Positions 36,450 to 46,252 are shown, counted from the stretch's first letter. The stretch is DNA of 64,000 nt from Clostridiales bacterium (GCA_016288155.1 JAEEYP010000063.1:158124-222123), one strand, 5' to 3'. Notes: generated by a model not told the origin, from the letters alone. Program-made: numbers and translations.

Positions 36450-37968
36450 ATTCTCCGGGGTGCTTTGCCTGCTGAGCGGAGGATTCGCCGATGTCGTCTG
36501 AGATCTCGTCGGAGTATCCGTTCAGCAGATCCTCTTCATGGATCTCAAAGTCCGAGTGCGTCGTCAGACCGTCCTTCTGCATCATCTGCGCCAGCACCTC
36601 GATATCACTCGATATGTCGATGCTTTCCTCATGGAAGAGCTGATCCATCTGCTGCTGGAAGCCGACGGTGAGCAGATCGAGCGTCTTTTCGATATTCTCC
36701 TTCGCTTCCTGCATGTTCTGTCCGGCGACGCCGACCTGCTCGATGCGCTTATAGGATTCGAGCAGCTTCATGGTGGTCGGAAGGTAATAACTCATGAACA
36801 TGCGGATCTCCCGCTTCTTCTCCGGCTTGTCGGCGACGTATCCGAAGATGTTCGCGGTGATCGACTCGATCTGTCGGATACGCTCGGAGACCGCCTCGTC
36901 CTGAATGTCGTCATCCAGACGGCGGATCTCACGCAGTACCGCATCGAACTCGGACAGCTCGTCGGATGTGCCGTCCTTTCCGTTTTTCTTTCCCTCCGCT
37001 GCCCAGTCGACGCCGAGAGAGGACAGCGTGCGTCTGTAGGCGTCGTCGTACTGCTGGACGATCCCGTCCGGCTTGGCGTCCGGCGTCCGCATAAAGCAGA
37101 GGTTCGCCATATCGATATACGCCTTATCGCCGAAGACGCCGTCGTCGATCATGCGCTGCAGATCGCGGCGGATGCGCGCGATCTTAAAAGAAGTCGCAGA
37201 GGAAAGCTTCGTCAGGCTCATGCTCTCGCTGTTCCCGATCAGGGCGAGATAACGCGCCTCGTCGCTGTCGCGGTTGTGGATGAAATTCGAGGCAAGAAAC
37301 GACGCGGCGCCGCCCGCCAACATATACAATGAACTGAAGATCCCGCCCCAAACGCCGGCGCTCAGTCCGTCGCCGAGCAGCGACGCGATCGCCTGGATAC
37401 CGACGGCGGAACCGATGATCCCGAGCGCCGCCGCGATCACGCGGAGCAGTGTCACGATCTTCTTCTTGCGGTGCGTGTTCTTTTTTTCTTTGGCTTTCCC
37501 CGCCTTTTCCGCTGCCTTTCCGGAAACGGCTGCGGAGGCGCCGCGCCCGGATGTGTACACGGCGGTCTGCGTCGTTTGTGTTGTCTGAACGGGCTGTTCG
37601 TACTGCTGGGCGGTCAGTGTCGTCTGCGCCGTCTGATTCGCCGCAAGATTCTGCTGACGAAGCTGCTGCCAGGACTGCTGCCATTCCTTCTGTGCCGCCT
37701 GCGATTTATCGGCGGCGTCCTGCACCGACTGCTGATTCTGGCGGGCACGCTCGTTCGTATATCGGTGTACTGGTCCCGCGGCGCGTACCTGATACGAAAA
37801 CGCGGATGAAGAAGATGACGAAGAAGATGATGAGGAGGAAGAAGATCCGGAACGATCGAGCCCCAGGCGCAGGATGATAAGGATCACGCCAAGCGGCCAT
37901 ACGCCGAACAAAAAGGACAGCACGATCAATATCACCGGGATATTGCGTTCCCTCGGATTGCTGCTCAT
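36448..37968 (-). CDS. XpaC-like (5-bromo-4-chloroindolyl phosphate hydrolysis family) membrane protein
   Basis: Two N-terminal TM regions, a 14-residue Ser run, an internal wHTH-like segment, and C-terminal XpaC-like helices (KREIRMFMSYYLPTTMKLLESYKRIEQ). Confidence 0.75.
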   Translation of the reverse strand: MSSNPRERNIPVILIVLSFLFGVWPLGVILIILRLGLDRSGSSSSSSSSSSSSSSAFSYQVRAAGPVHRYTNERARQNQQSVQDAADKSQAAQKEWQQSWQQLRQQNLAANQTAQTTLTAQQYEQPVQTTQTTQTAVYTSGRGASAAVSGKAAEKAGKAKEKKNTHRKKKIVTLLRVIAAALGIIGSAVGIQAIASLLGDGLSAGVWGGIFSSLYMLAGGAASFLASNFIHNRDSDEARYLALIGNSESMSLTKLSSATSFKIARIRRDLQRMIDDGVFGDKAYIDMANLCFMRTPDAKPDGIVQQYDDAYRRTLSSLGVDWAAEGKKNGKDGTSDELSEFDAVLREIRRLDDDIQDEAVSERIRQIESITANIFGYVADKPEKKREIRMFMSYYLPTTMKLLESYKRIEQVGVAGQNMQEAKENIEKTLDLLTVGFQQQMDQLFHEESIDISSDIEVLAQMMQKDGLTTHSDFEIHEEDLLNGYSDEISDDIGESSAQQAKHPGE

Positions 37969-38013
37969 TCCGCCCACTCCCTTCCTCAGAAATTCAAAAC
38001 ATGTCAGTCCGGT

Positions 38014-38742
38014 TCACTCCAGTGAACGCATATATTCGAGACAGAGACGGATGACCTCCTCGCTGCTCGGCTTCCGATTCTCGATCTCTACGACGACGTC
38101 GCGCCCCGTATCCCGCGCCTTTTTCCAGATATCCGCCACGGGGGCTTCTCCGCGACCGAGCGGACAGCCGATCTTTCCGTCGGCGGAGCCGTCCTTGATA
38201 TGGATCAGCGGCACACGATCCCCGAAATGATCGAGGAGCGCAAGCGGATCCCGTCCGGCGACGTACGCCCAGTACGTATCGATCTCAAAGAGGATGTCGC
38301 ACCGTTTCTCCAGTTCCTCGTGGACGATATACCCTTCTTCCGGCACTGGAAGAAACTCTCGGTTGTGGTTGTGGTAGATCAGATCGATTCCCTCGGCGCG
38401 GAGCTTGGGGGAGAGTTTGTTGCACGTTTCGATAAAGGAATCCAGCTTTTCACGCGTATACAGATCATGACCGGGAATGATGCAGCGCGTATTGCCGATC
38501 GTTTTCTGATAACGTACGAATTCATCGAAATAATCCCAGATCGAGTCAGAGAACCCGAGATGCGCGCCGTAGACCTTCAGATGATGCCGGTCGAGCATAT
38601 CGCGGACTTCTTCCGCCGTATGACCGTAAAAACCGGCGAATTCGACGCCGTCGTAACCGACGCGTTCCGCGATCTCCAAAGCGTCCTCAAGGTTGTTCCG
38701 GGCGATCTCCTTCATGCAGTAGATCTGCACGCCGTATCCCAT
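38014..38742 (-). CDS. sugar phosphate isomerase/epimerase (xylose isomerase-like TIM barrel)
   Basis: GYDGVEFAGFYGHTAEEVRDML, LIYHNHNREF, FEIDTYWAYVAGRDP, LIHIKDG. Confidence 0.88.
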   Translation of the reverse strand: MGYGVQIYCMKEIARNNLEDALEIAERVGYDGVEFAGFYGHTAEEVRDMLDRHHLKVYGAHLGFSDSIWDYFDEFVRYQKTIGNTRCIIPGHDLYTREKLDSFIETCNKLSPKLRAEGIDLIYHNHNREFLPVPEEGYIVHEELEKRCDILFEIDTYWAYVAGRDPLALLDHFGDRVPLIHIKDGSADGKIGCPLGRGEAPVADIWKKARDTGRDVVVEIENRKPSSEEVIRLCLEYMRSLE

Positions 38743-38783
38743 GGCCGACGCGCCTCCTGATTCCAGCATTGCTTCGTAAATTA

Positions 38784-39509
38784 TCAGCCGAGCGAGAAGA
38801 GATAATCGATGCAGCGGCGCACTTCTTCCTCGCCGGTCGGGTTCAGTCCCTCGCTTTCGACGATCATGGAGCGACCGGTTTCACAGCATTTCTGCCATAC
38901 GGCTTTGACCGGGGCGTCGCCCTGCCCGAGAGAGCAGCCTTCGTTTGTGGAAGGCTTGCCATCCTTTATATGGATGAGTTTTACGCGTTCTCCGAGACGG
39001 TCAAGCTCTGCCAAAGGATCGAGTCCGGCGTAGAACGTCCAGTACGTGTCGAGCTCGAAAAGGATATCGCTATTCTTTTCCAGTTCTCTGTGGGCGATAT
39101 ACCCTTCCGGCGTCGTCATGTATTCCCAGTGATGGTTATGGTAATGGAGCTCTATCCCCTCCCGGCGAAGACGCGGGATCATCGTCTTGGAACTATCGAG
39201 AAAGTCGTTCAGTTTTTCGCGGGTCGAGAAATCCCATCCCGGGATCACGAAATTCGGGTTGCCGATCGTTTTATGGAAGCGCACGGTGCCTTCAAAATCC
39301 TCAAGCAGATCGTTGTACGAGGAATGCGTGCCGATGACTTCGAGACCGTAGCGGTCGAGCATGGCGCGCACCTCTTCCGCCGTGTGACCGAAGAAGCCGG
39401 CAAATTCAATGGTCTTATACCCCATGGCGGCCGCTTTGGCAAGCGCACCGTCCAGATCCGTTCCCGTGATATCGCGCAGAGAATACATTTGTATGCCGTA
39501 TTTGTTCAT
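38784..39509 (-). CDS. sugar phosphate isomerase/epimerase, paralog of the previous gene
   Basis: GYKTIEFAGFFGHTAEEVRAMLDRYGLEVIGTHSSY, LHYHNHHWEY, FELDTYWTFYAGLDP, LIHIKDG. Confidence 0.88.
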   Translation of the reverse strand: MNKYGIQMYSLRDITGTDLDGALAKAAAMGYKTIEFAGFFGHTAEEVRAMLDRYGLEVIGTHSSYNDLLEDFEGTVRFHKTIGNPNFVIPGWDFSTREKLNDFLDSSKTMIPRLRREGIELHYHNHHWEYMTTPEGYIAHRELEKNSDILFELDTYWTFYAGLDPLAELDRLGERVKLIHIKDGKPSTNEGCSLGQGDAPVKAVWQKCCETGRSMIVESEGLNPTGEEEVRRCIDYLFSLG

Positions 39510-39627
39510 ATTTCTCTCCGTTCCGCCGCCGTCCGGCGGCATTCATTCCGTCTTCCCGTATCCGAAAAGCGGCACATATTATTATATATGCTTTTCGTTC
39601 CGTTTTCAATAGCGGCGGCAAATTTTT

Positions 39628-40398
39628 TCAGCGGATTTCCTCTGGAACTCTGTACAGCCACGCGCGGCCGCGCCGCTGTGTCCGCTCGATCGCGCCTGCC
39701 GCAGTCAGTGCCGTCAGCGCACCGCTCCGCCGCCGTGATCCTCCGCGGAAACGGATCGCGCCGAACAGTTCATTCGCCGTGAATTCCACGCCGGGCGGAA
39801 ACGGTATGAGCGCGGTATAGTCTGACGGGGATGCAAACTCATACGCGCCGAGAATATCGATCGGGATCCGCTCGTAGCGTGCGATCTCGCCGCGGCGGGG
39901 ACGCTCGCCCGTCGGACGCAGAAGACGGTATTCCTCCGTCTCAAGGAGTACCGCGCAGATCTTCAGCCGCGGATGCGTCAGATACCGCCGCAGGTACACG
40001 AGTTCCCCGAAAATATCCGTGGCGCGTCCCGTTGCCGGAGAACGCTTCTTTTCGGATATGTCCCCGGTCACGGGGTGGATCCAGGAGATCCATTTCCGCT
40101 CGGCGATCGGGTATACGACGGTAACGTCGGCAAGCGGCAAAAAGGCCTCCAGCTTGTCGCGCAAGGGCGCGAATGCGGAGGTCTGTATCTCGAGGACGCG
40201 GCCGTTCCCGGCAATGTCCGCGATATACCCTTCCATGGGTACTTCCTGATCCATGCCGGTCTCGGTGAAATAGTTTTTGAGCACAAGGTGCAGCGTCTTT
40301 TCGCGCAGCGTGCCGATATTGTAGCGCTCGTGCGTATGAGTGACCGCGCTGTGGCAGCACGCGAGGAAACGCGCCCGTTTGACGTCAATATACCCCAT
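39628..40398 (-). CDS. conserved hypothetical protein with PD-(D/E)XK-like motif
   Basis: GYIADIAGNGRVLEIQTSAFAPLRDKLEAFLPLADVTVVYPI; D...ExQ arrangement; C-terminal wHTH-like segment. Confidence 0.5.
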   Translation of the reverse strand: MGYIDVKRARFLACCHSAVTHTHERYNIGTLREKTLHLVLKNYFTETGMDQEVPMEGYIADIAGNGRVLEIQTSAFAPLRDKLEAFLPLADVTVVYPIAERKWISWIHPVTGDISEKKRSPATGRATDIFGELVYLRRYLTHPRLKICAVLLETEEYRLLRPTGERPRRGEIARYERIPIDILGAYEFASPSDYTALIPFPPGVEFTANELFGAIRFRGGSRRRSGALTALTAAGAIERTQRRGRAWLYRVPEEIR

Positions 40399-40410
40399 CG
40401 TACGGACGCG

Positions 40411-40839
40411 TCAGTATTTCGTTTTGAGCCACTGAAGAAGCTCATCGATATCGTTCTCCGAAAGTTTGCGGTCGCTGTACAGCGCGTCCATCATGTGCAC
40501 GAAGGACCCGCCGTGATACCGCTTGACGAACAATTCCGTCATGCCGCGCAGGTACGGATCCCGCTCAGCGACGGGCGTATAATATTTTTCCTTCCCGCGT
40601 TTTTCGGAAACGAGATATCCTCTTTTCTCCAGCCTGTCGAGAAACGATATGAGCGTCGGTGCTTTCCAGCCGCGATCCCTTCCGACACGCTCCATCAGAT
40701 ACGCCGTGTTCACGGGAGGCGTCCCCTCCCATACTGCCTGCATCACATCGAACTCCGCGTCCGGCAGCCGCTTCGTATAATCGATCTCCTTCTCCGCATC
40801 CGTCAGAGAAAGCGGTCCACTCATCGAATCGCTCTTCAT
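40411..40839 (-). CDS. BlaI/MecI/CopY family transcriptional regulator
   Basis: LPDAEFDVMQAVWEGTPPVNTAYLMERVGRDRGWKAPTLISFLDRLEKRGYLVSEKRGKEKYYTP. Confidence 0.9.
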   Translation of the reverse strand: MKSDSMSGPLSLTDAEKEIDYTKRLPDAEFDVMQAVWEGTPPVNTAYLMERVGRDRGWKAPTLISFLDRLEKRGYLVSEKRGKEKYYTPVAERDPYLRGMTELFVKRYHGGSFVHMMDALYSDRKLSENDIDELLQWLKTKY

Positions 40840-40926
40840 GACACTGTCGTCTCCCGATTCCGGGGAGACGGTGACTCCTTTTCCGCTTCTCCGCCCTCGG
40901 CATCAGCCGAATGAGGCGTAACTATT

Positions 40927-40955
40927 ATTATACACATGCCTAAATCGTTTGTCAA
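40927..40955 (-). promoter_or_regulatory. promoter of the BlaI-like gene
   Basis: Minus strand TTGACA-N17-TATAAT (perfect consensus). Confidence 0.8.
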
Positions 40956-41112
40956 CATTTTTTTACAGAAAATTTCCGTTTTCGGCAATCGCCGTGAATC
41001 TTTCTTTTTTAAAGATTTCCTTTTTCTCTTGACTTGTCGCACCGTTTTGTATTATAATATTAATAAACGCATAGTAGGAATATCCGCACACAACAGAAAG
41101 GACACCGCCGTT

Positions 41113-42174
41113 ATGGAAAACATCAGTTTGAGAAGCATCAAACTTGAAAGCATCAAATCCATATTCCGTTCGATCTCTTCCGCCGATTCGATCAGTCGAG
41201 CGACCGTTTCCGAGGAAACGGGACTCAGTCTCATGACGGTCGGCAAGGTCGCCGACGCGCTCCTTACGCTGCGCGTCATCACGCAGGTGAAGGAAACGAA
41301 AAGCTCCGCTGGACGGCGGGCGGGACTGCTCTCCGTCAATCCGGACAACTACGCCTTCATTCTCGACCTCACCTCGCATCGTTTCACCGCTACCGTCATC
41401 AATATGCGGCTGGACGTCGTCGAAAAGTATAAGTATTCCTACCGCCCGGATGCCTCATTTGCCGACAACCTCTCGATCTTTCTCGGAGAATGCCGCATCT
41501 TCCTGTCGCGGAATTTTCGTCTCGACAAATGCATCGGCTGCGGCGTCTCCGTACCCGGTCCGTATTTTGAAGAAACGGATCACGTCCGCTGCGACACGTC
41601 CGACGAATGGCGCGATATCGCCGTTGGAAAAATGGTGCGCGAGACGCTCCATCCTTCCCTCTTCTGCATAGATGCCTCCTATAACGCCGCCGCCATGTCC
41701 AATATCTCCGGTATCCCCGATGCGCGGGAGAAGATGATCCTCTACTGGTTCATCGGAGACGACGGTATCTGCGGTACGATCGTCAGCCGCGGTGAGATCG
41801 TCCGCGGCGCTCACAATGCCGCGGGAAACTTCGGACAGATGATCGTGGCGCGCGGCGTCACCCTCAGCGAAGCGATCAAGCCGTCCGCTACGATGCAGGC
41901 AAACGCATTCGAGCTTGCAAAGGCGATCCACAACGTCATGCACGCAGTCGATCCGGATCGGATCATCCTCGAATGCGAGATGTACAGAAACGATCCCGAC
42001 GAATTCGTAGATATGGTCCGCAGTACTCTTTCCGAGAACTTCGCCCACACGAGCGAAACGGTACCGGAGCTGACGAGCAGCGCCTGCAAATACCGTCATT
42101 CCCACCGCGGTCTGACCATCCGGCTGCGGGAGATGTGGCTCACGGATCTCGTGCTGAACGGACCGACCGTATAA
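41113..42174 (+). CDS. ROK-family-like protein with N-terminal wHTH (transcriptional regulator)
   Basis: SISRATVSEETGLSLMTVGKVADALL HTH, IGCGVSVPGPYFE, IVRGAHNAAGNFGQM. Confidence 0.8.
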   Translation: MENISLRSIKLESIKSIFRSISSADSISRATVSEETGLSLMTVGKVADALLTLRVITQVKETKSSAGRRAGLLSVNPDNYAFILDLTSHRFTATVINMRLDVVEKYKYSYRPDASFADNLSIFLGECRIFLSRNFRLDKCIGCGVSVPGPYFEETDHVRCDTSDEWRDIAVGKMVRETLHPSLFCIDASYNAAAMSNISGIPDAREKMILYWFIGDDGICGTIVSRGEIVRGAHNAAGNFGQMIVARGVTLSEAIKPSATMQANAFELAKAIHNVMHAVDPDRIILECEMYRNDPDEFVDMVRSTLSENFAHTSETVPELTSSACKYRHSHRGLTIRLREMWLTDLVLNGPTV

Positions 42175-42211
42175 TGCGGAGCGATCCGGCCTTACCGAAA
42201 GGAGGAGAGAC

Positions 42212-43162
42212 GTGGAACGCTATCCTCTCTATCTCGTCCCCGTTTCAAAAGAAAATTTATGGGGCGGACATCGGCTGAAGGATGCCTACGGAAAGACGGC
42301 ACCGTTCGAGAAGTTGGCCGAATCGTGGGAACTGACCGTCCGTCCGGACGGCATGTGCCGTATCGGAAACGGAGCGTATTCCGGGATGACGCTGGGCGAG
42401 TATCTCGCCTCATCGCCTGATGCTGTCTCGCCCCGGTGGGACGGGGACCGCTTTCCGCTGCTCATCAAATACATCGACGCGCGGGATCGGCTTTCGGTGC
42501 AGGTACATCCGGATGACGGATACGCGCGTGTACACGAAGGAGACGCCGGAAAAACGGAGCTGTGGCATATCCTGGAAGCGGGTCCGGAGGCGTCGCTCGT
42601 CTACGGACTCCGAGCGGGTACGACCGTCGGCGCGTTTGCCGACGCCGTACAGGGAAAACGCATTACAGAACTCCTTCATACAATACCTGTCCGCGCCGGG
42701 GAGACGTATTTTATTCCCGCCGGGCAGCTGCACGCCATCGGTGCGGGGATCCTGCTTGCGGAGATCCAGGAAAATTCCAATATAACCTATCGCGTCTATG
42801 ATTACGATCGGAGACAGGCGGACGGTACGCTGCGTGCGCTCCATACAAAAAAAGCGCTCGACGTCGTCCGGATCCGTACGGAGGAAGAAATCGACGAGCT
42901 GCGCTTCGCGCACGGCGCACGCGCGCCGCACGTGCTGGCGGACTGCGCCGCCTTCCGCGCCGAGCGGCCGCCGCTTCCCTGCGTAATCCGGCAAGAGGAG
43001 CGCTTCAACGCCCTGCTCTGCGTCAGCGGACACGGCGTTCTCCGCTGCGGGGACACAGTGTATCCGATGCGTCAGGGAGACACATACTTTCTCCCCTGCG
43101 GCTGCCCGCCGTGTATCGCCGAGGGAGACGCTGCCGTTCTCACGGCACAAAGCAATTTATAA
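42212..43162 (+). CDS. manA: mannose-6-phosphate isomerase, class I
   Basis: ENLWGGHRLKDAYG, LSVQVHPDDGYA, GKTELWHILEA, GETYFIPAGQLHAIGAGILLAEIQENSNITYRVYDYDR; GTG start. Confidence 0.94.
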   Translation: MERYPLYLVPVSKENLWGGHRLKDAYGKTAPFEKLAESWELTVRPDGMCRIGNGAYSGMTLGEYLASSPDAVSPRWDGDRFPLLIKYIDARDRLSVQVHPDDGYARVHEGDAGKTELWHILEAGPEASLVYGLRAGTTVGAFADAVQGKRITELLHTIPVRAGETYFIPAGQLHAIGAGILLAEIQENSNITYRVYDYDRRQADGTLRALHTKKALDVVRIRTEEEIDELRFAHGARAPHVLADCAAFRAERPPLPCVIRQEERFNALLCVSGHGVLRCGDTVYPMRQGDTYFLPCGCPPCIAEGDAAVLTAQSNL

Positions 43163-43166
43163 ACGA

Positions 43167-43205
43167 AGAGCCCTTCCGTCCGGCATCGGACGGAAGGGCT
43201 CTTTG
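43167..43205. terminator. bidirectional intrinsic terminator
   Basis: GAGCCCTTCCGTCC-ggcatc-GGACGGAAGGGCTC followed by TTTG. Confidence 0.8.
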
Positions 43206-43221
43206 TAAATAATTTGTCGGA

Positions 43222-44313
43222 TCAGATATACTTCTCCGTGATGGCTGTGAGGATATCCCGTTTTCTCTCTCCGTCCGCCACAAGCTTGAACTGATTGCGC
43301 GCACGGACAAGATTGTGTGTAGGATAGTCGGTATGGAAATACACGTCTCCGTTCAGGTAGTCCGTGAGGAAGCGGATACCGATCTCAAAGGTGATGACCG
43401 TCGCCGCGAGGGGGAACGCCCGGATCTCTTCCTCTTTGAGCGAAGAACGCACCTCGCTGAGGAAGCCGTCCACGTACGCTTCGTACATCTCCGGCACGAC
43501 GTACACACGGTCGAGATCCGTTTCATCCTCGAGCGCGCTCGACGCGCCGAATCGGATCGCGTCGCCGAAATCGAAAAGCAGACTGCCCGGCATCACGGTG
43601 TCGAGATCGATCACGCAGAGACCGCGCCCCGAATCTTTATCAAACAGGACGTTGTTCAGTTTCGTATCGTTATGCGTCACGCCGAGGCGGAAGCGCCCGT
43701 CACGGATGCCGTCCATCAGCGCGGAACAGATCCCCTCATGCGCCAGCGCAAAATCGATCTCTTCCCGGACGCCGGCGGCGCGCGACACGCGGTCCTCTGC
43801 GACGGCGCGCTTCAGATTCTCCATGCGCCATACGGTATTGTGAAAATCGGGGATCGTTACGTGAAGCTGATCCGCCGGGTAATCGGCGAGACGGTTGAAG
43901 AAACGGCCGAACGCACATGCGGCGGACCGGAACATCTCCGGACTTTCGGATAGGCTGTACGAGACGACGTTCTCGATCGTCGCGTAACTGCGCCAGAAAC
44001 TCCCGTCTTCCGTGCGGAAGTACATCTTGCCGTCACGGGCGGGAATGAGGGTCAGCGTTTCCCGTTCCGTATCGCCGCCCTCCGCGGCGATCTTCTTCTT
44101 CAAAAACTCACAGACGCCGACCATGTTTTCCATGACCTCAATGGGCTTGGTGAAAACGTCCGTATTGATGCGCTGCAGCGTATACCGGCGCACGGTATCT
44201 CCGAGACAGGTCACGAAAAACGTATTATTGATATGACCGACGTGGCACGCTTCATAGGATACCGGAGCCCCTGCAAACTGAAAGTGCTCCGCAATTTCAA
44301 GAACCGAACTCAT
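43222..44313 (-). CDS. aminoglycoside phosphotransferase-fold kinase, N-acetylhexosamine 1-kinase-like
   Basis: GHINNTFFVT, YTLQRINTDVFTKPIEVMENM, LGVTHNDTKLNNVLFD, CVIDLDTVMPGSLLFDFGDAIR. Confidence 0.85.
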   Translation of the reverse strand: MSSVLEIAEHFQFAGAPVSYEACHVGHINNTFFVTCLGDTVRRYTLQRINTDVFTKPIEVMENMVGVCEFLKKKIAAEGGDTERETLTLIPARDGKMYFRTEDGSFWRSYATIENVVSYSLSESPEMFRSAACAFGRFFNRLADYPADQLHVTIPDFHNTVWRMENLKRAVAEDRVSRAAGVREEIDFALAHEGICSALMDGIRDGRFRLGVTHNDTKLNNVLFDKDSGRGLCVIDLDTVMPGSLLFDFGDAIRFGASSALEDETDLDRVYVVPEMYEAYVDGFLSEVRSSLKEEEIRAFPLAATVITFEIGIRFLTDYLNGDVYFHTDYPTHNLVRARNQFKLVADGERKRDILTAITEKYI

Positions 44314-44475
44314 GACGCCAAATCCGGCGCTCCGTTCCGACAACGGACGCCGTACCTCTCTGAAAATTCGATAAAACAATGGAAAATCACTGTTTTATTA
44401 TAACACCGCCGTAAAAGTCTGTCAAGGAAAATGCGGAAATTTTTTGCGCGCGAGGCACTGTCCATCAAGCGTGAT

Positions 44476-45555
44476 TCATTGGAACGACGCTGCGGCGACG
44501 ACCGTTTCGAGCACCTTGTCGAACAACAGGTATTCCCACAATTCTTCCTTGCCGAAGTTTTCCTCGAGCGACGTGACCGTGCTGAATCCGTACTGCCTGC
44601 CGAGCTCGGCCGCGCGGGTATCGTACTCCTCGTCCGCCAGCGTGATATTCTCACGTCGGGCGATATAGTACATCACCATATCGTTCTTGACGATCGTTTC
44701 CACCTCGTCGGTGACCCACGCGTAAAATTCGCTGAGGGAAACCTCCAGTGTCTCTTGTACGAACGTCTCCAGCGTCATTCCCTGCTGCGCCGCGGCGTCC
44801 GTATAATAATCGATATAGGCGTCGTATTCCGCCTGATACTCCTTTGCCGGATAGTTGAGGATCTCCGAGTTGTCCATCAGATAATTCCAGATCTGACTGT
44901 TGATATAGTATTCCCGATCTTTCGTTTTCTGCTCTTTGATCGCCGCATGGAGCGCCGCCTCGAAATCCGGTATAGAGTCGTATCCGTAATACTCCGAAAC
45001 GAATTCGTCCGAATATTCCGGCAGGATCTGCTCGTACACTTTGTGCACCGTCACGGTAAATCGGATCGCCTCGCCCGAATACTCCAGCGCTTCCATATAC
45101 GGATCCGGGAACGAGAGATCCAATACGCGCGTTTCCCCGGCGACGGCGCCGATCAGTCCTTCTTCAAAGCCATCGAAGAACGCATCCGCCCCGATCACAA
45201 GATCCGCATCCGTATCCGTGGCTTCCTCCAGTATTTCGCCGTTCATCTCGCCTTCGTAGTCGATCGTCAGCAGATCGCACATCTCCGCCCCGCGATCCAC
45301 CTCGACAAGCGAGGAATAATTGGAGCGGGCGAGCAGGATGTTCGCCTCCATCTCCTCTTCCGTCACGATCGCGGAAACGTCCTTCACGGGGATACCCATA
45401 TACCCCTCAAGCCGGACGTAGTCGTTCAGATCATAGTCGTATTTTACGGGTACAGATGCGTCGCCCGTCTCCTTTTGGGTGCATCCGAGGATCGTCCCCG
45501 ATACCGTCAGAAGTACGAGAATGCAAGACAGGATCCTCTTCGCAGTGTTTTTCAT
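44476..45555 (-). CDS. trigger factor-like/FKBP-domain lipoprotein
   Basis: Lipobox SGTILGC; FKBP-like DLLTIDYEGEMNGEILEEATDTDADLVIGADAFFDGFEEGLIGAVAGETRVLDLSFPD; trigger-factor C-domain-like helices. Confidence 0.8.
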   Translation of the reverse strand: MKNTAKRILSCILVLLTVSGTILGCTQKETGDASVPVKYDYDLNDYVRLEGYMGIPVKDVSAIVTEEEMEANILLARSNYSSLVEVDRGAEMCDLLTIDYEGEMNGEILEEATDTDADLVIGADAFFDGFEEGLIGAVAGETRVLDLSFPDPYMEALEYSGEAIRFTVTVHKVYEQILPEYSDEFVSEYYGYDSIPDFEAALHAAIKEQKTKDREYYINSQIWNYLMDNSEILNYPAKEYQAEYDAYIDYYTDAAAQQGMTLETFVQETLEVSLSEFYAWVTDEVETIVKNDMVMYYIARRENITLADEEYDTRAAELGRQYGFSTVTSLEENFGKEELWEYLLFDKVLETVVAAASFQ

Positions 45556-45571
45556 GACCGATTTCTCCCAA

Positions 45572-46252
45572 TTATTGATGAATGGATCGGGAATCCGCAG
45601 CGCGGCGCTCGCAAAGATACGCGATCCCCAGCCCCGAAAGCCAAAGCACGCCTCCGGAAAACAGATATCCCAGATACTCTCCGAGGATCGTCGTGACCTC
45701 CCTCGTGTACGGAGAAAACTCCACCTCGATGAGGAAACCGATCACGTGAACGGTCTCGGGGATCAGCGATCCGGCGAGAAAGACCGCGGCGCCGAGAAGG
45801 ATCGCCTTCTTTACCGAACGCTCTGCGGTACGGCGGATAAACCAGTACGCGATCCACAAAAGCGCCGTGTTCCACACAACGTCAAGCAGATCCTGACCGG
45901 CGGCAAGCCACAGCATTTCTCCGTATACGGCGCCGCCGATCCAGTCGACGCAGAACGCGCCGACCGCATCGAGCAGTTCCGCCGCCGCGGCAAGCCAAAT
46001 CACCGCCCGCGCACGACGCGCATCACGACGAGAAGAAGCGAAAGCCGCCGCACCGACGGCGCATCCGAGCAGCGCGGCAACGAGAAACTGACGCAGCATC
46101 CCCATCAAAGACGGGAGAGCCCCCTCGGCGTATACGATATCCGTCGCCGCCCAGGAGCGCGCGATGCCCGCCGCGCGGGAGAGAAAAGCGAGAAGGAAAA
46201 GAAGCACGCCGATCCGAAGCAGATCCGGTACGGACCGCGCCCGATCTTTCAT
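45572..46252 (-). CDS. hypothetical multi-TM membrane protein
   Basis: ~6 hydrophobic helices, no family recognised. Confidence 0.6.
   Translation of the reverse strand: MKDRARSVPDLLRIGVLLFLLAFLSRAAGIARSWAATDIVYAEGALPSLMGMLRQFLVAALLGCAVGAAAFASSRRDARRARAVIWLAAAAELLDAVGAFCVDWIGGAVYGEMLWLAAGQDLLDVVWNTALLWIAYWFIRRTAERSVKKAILLGAAVFLAGSLIPETVHVIGFLIEVEFSPYTREVTTILGEYLGYLFSGGVLWLSGLGIAYLCERRAADSRSIHQ

Noticed and set aside
36993-37332. Possible start/stop slippage at the Ser homopolymer tract of the XpaC-like gene as phase variation
   Set aside because: The tract uses mixed serine codons rather than a uniform simple repeat, so slippage is unlikely to be frequent.
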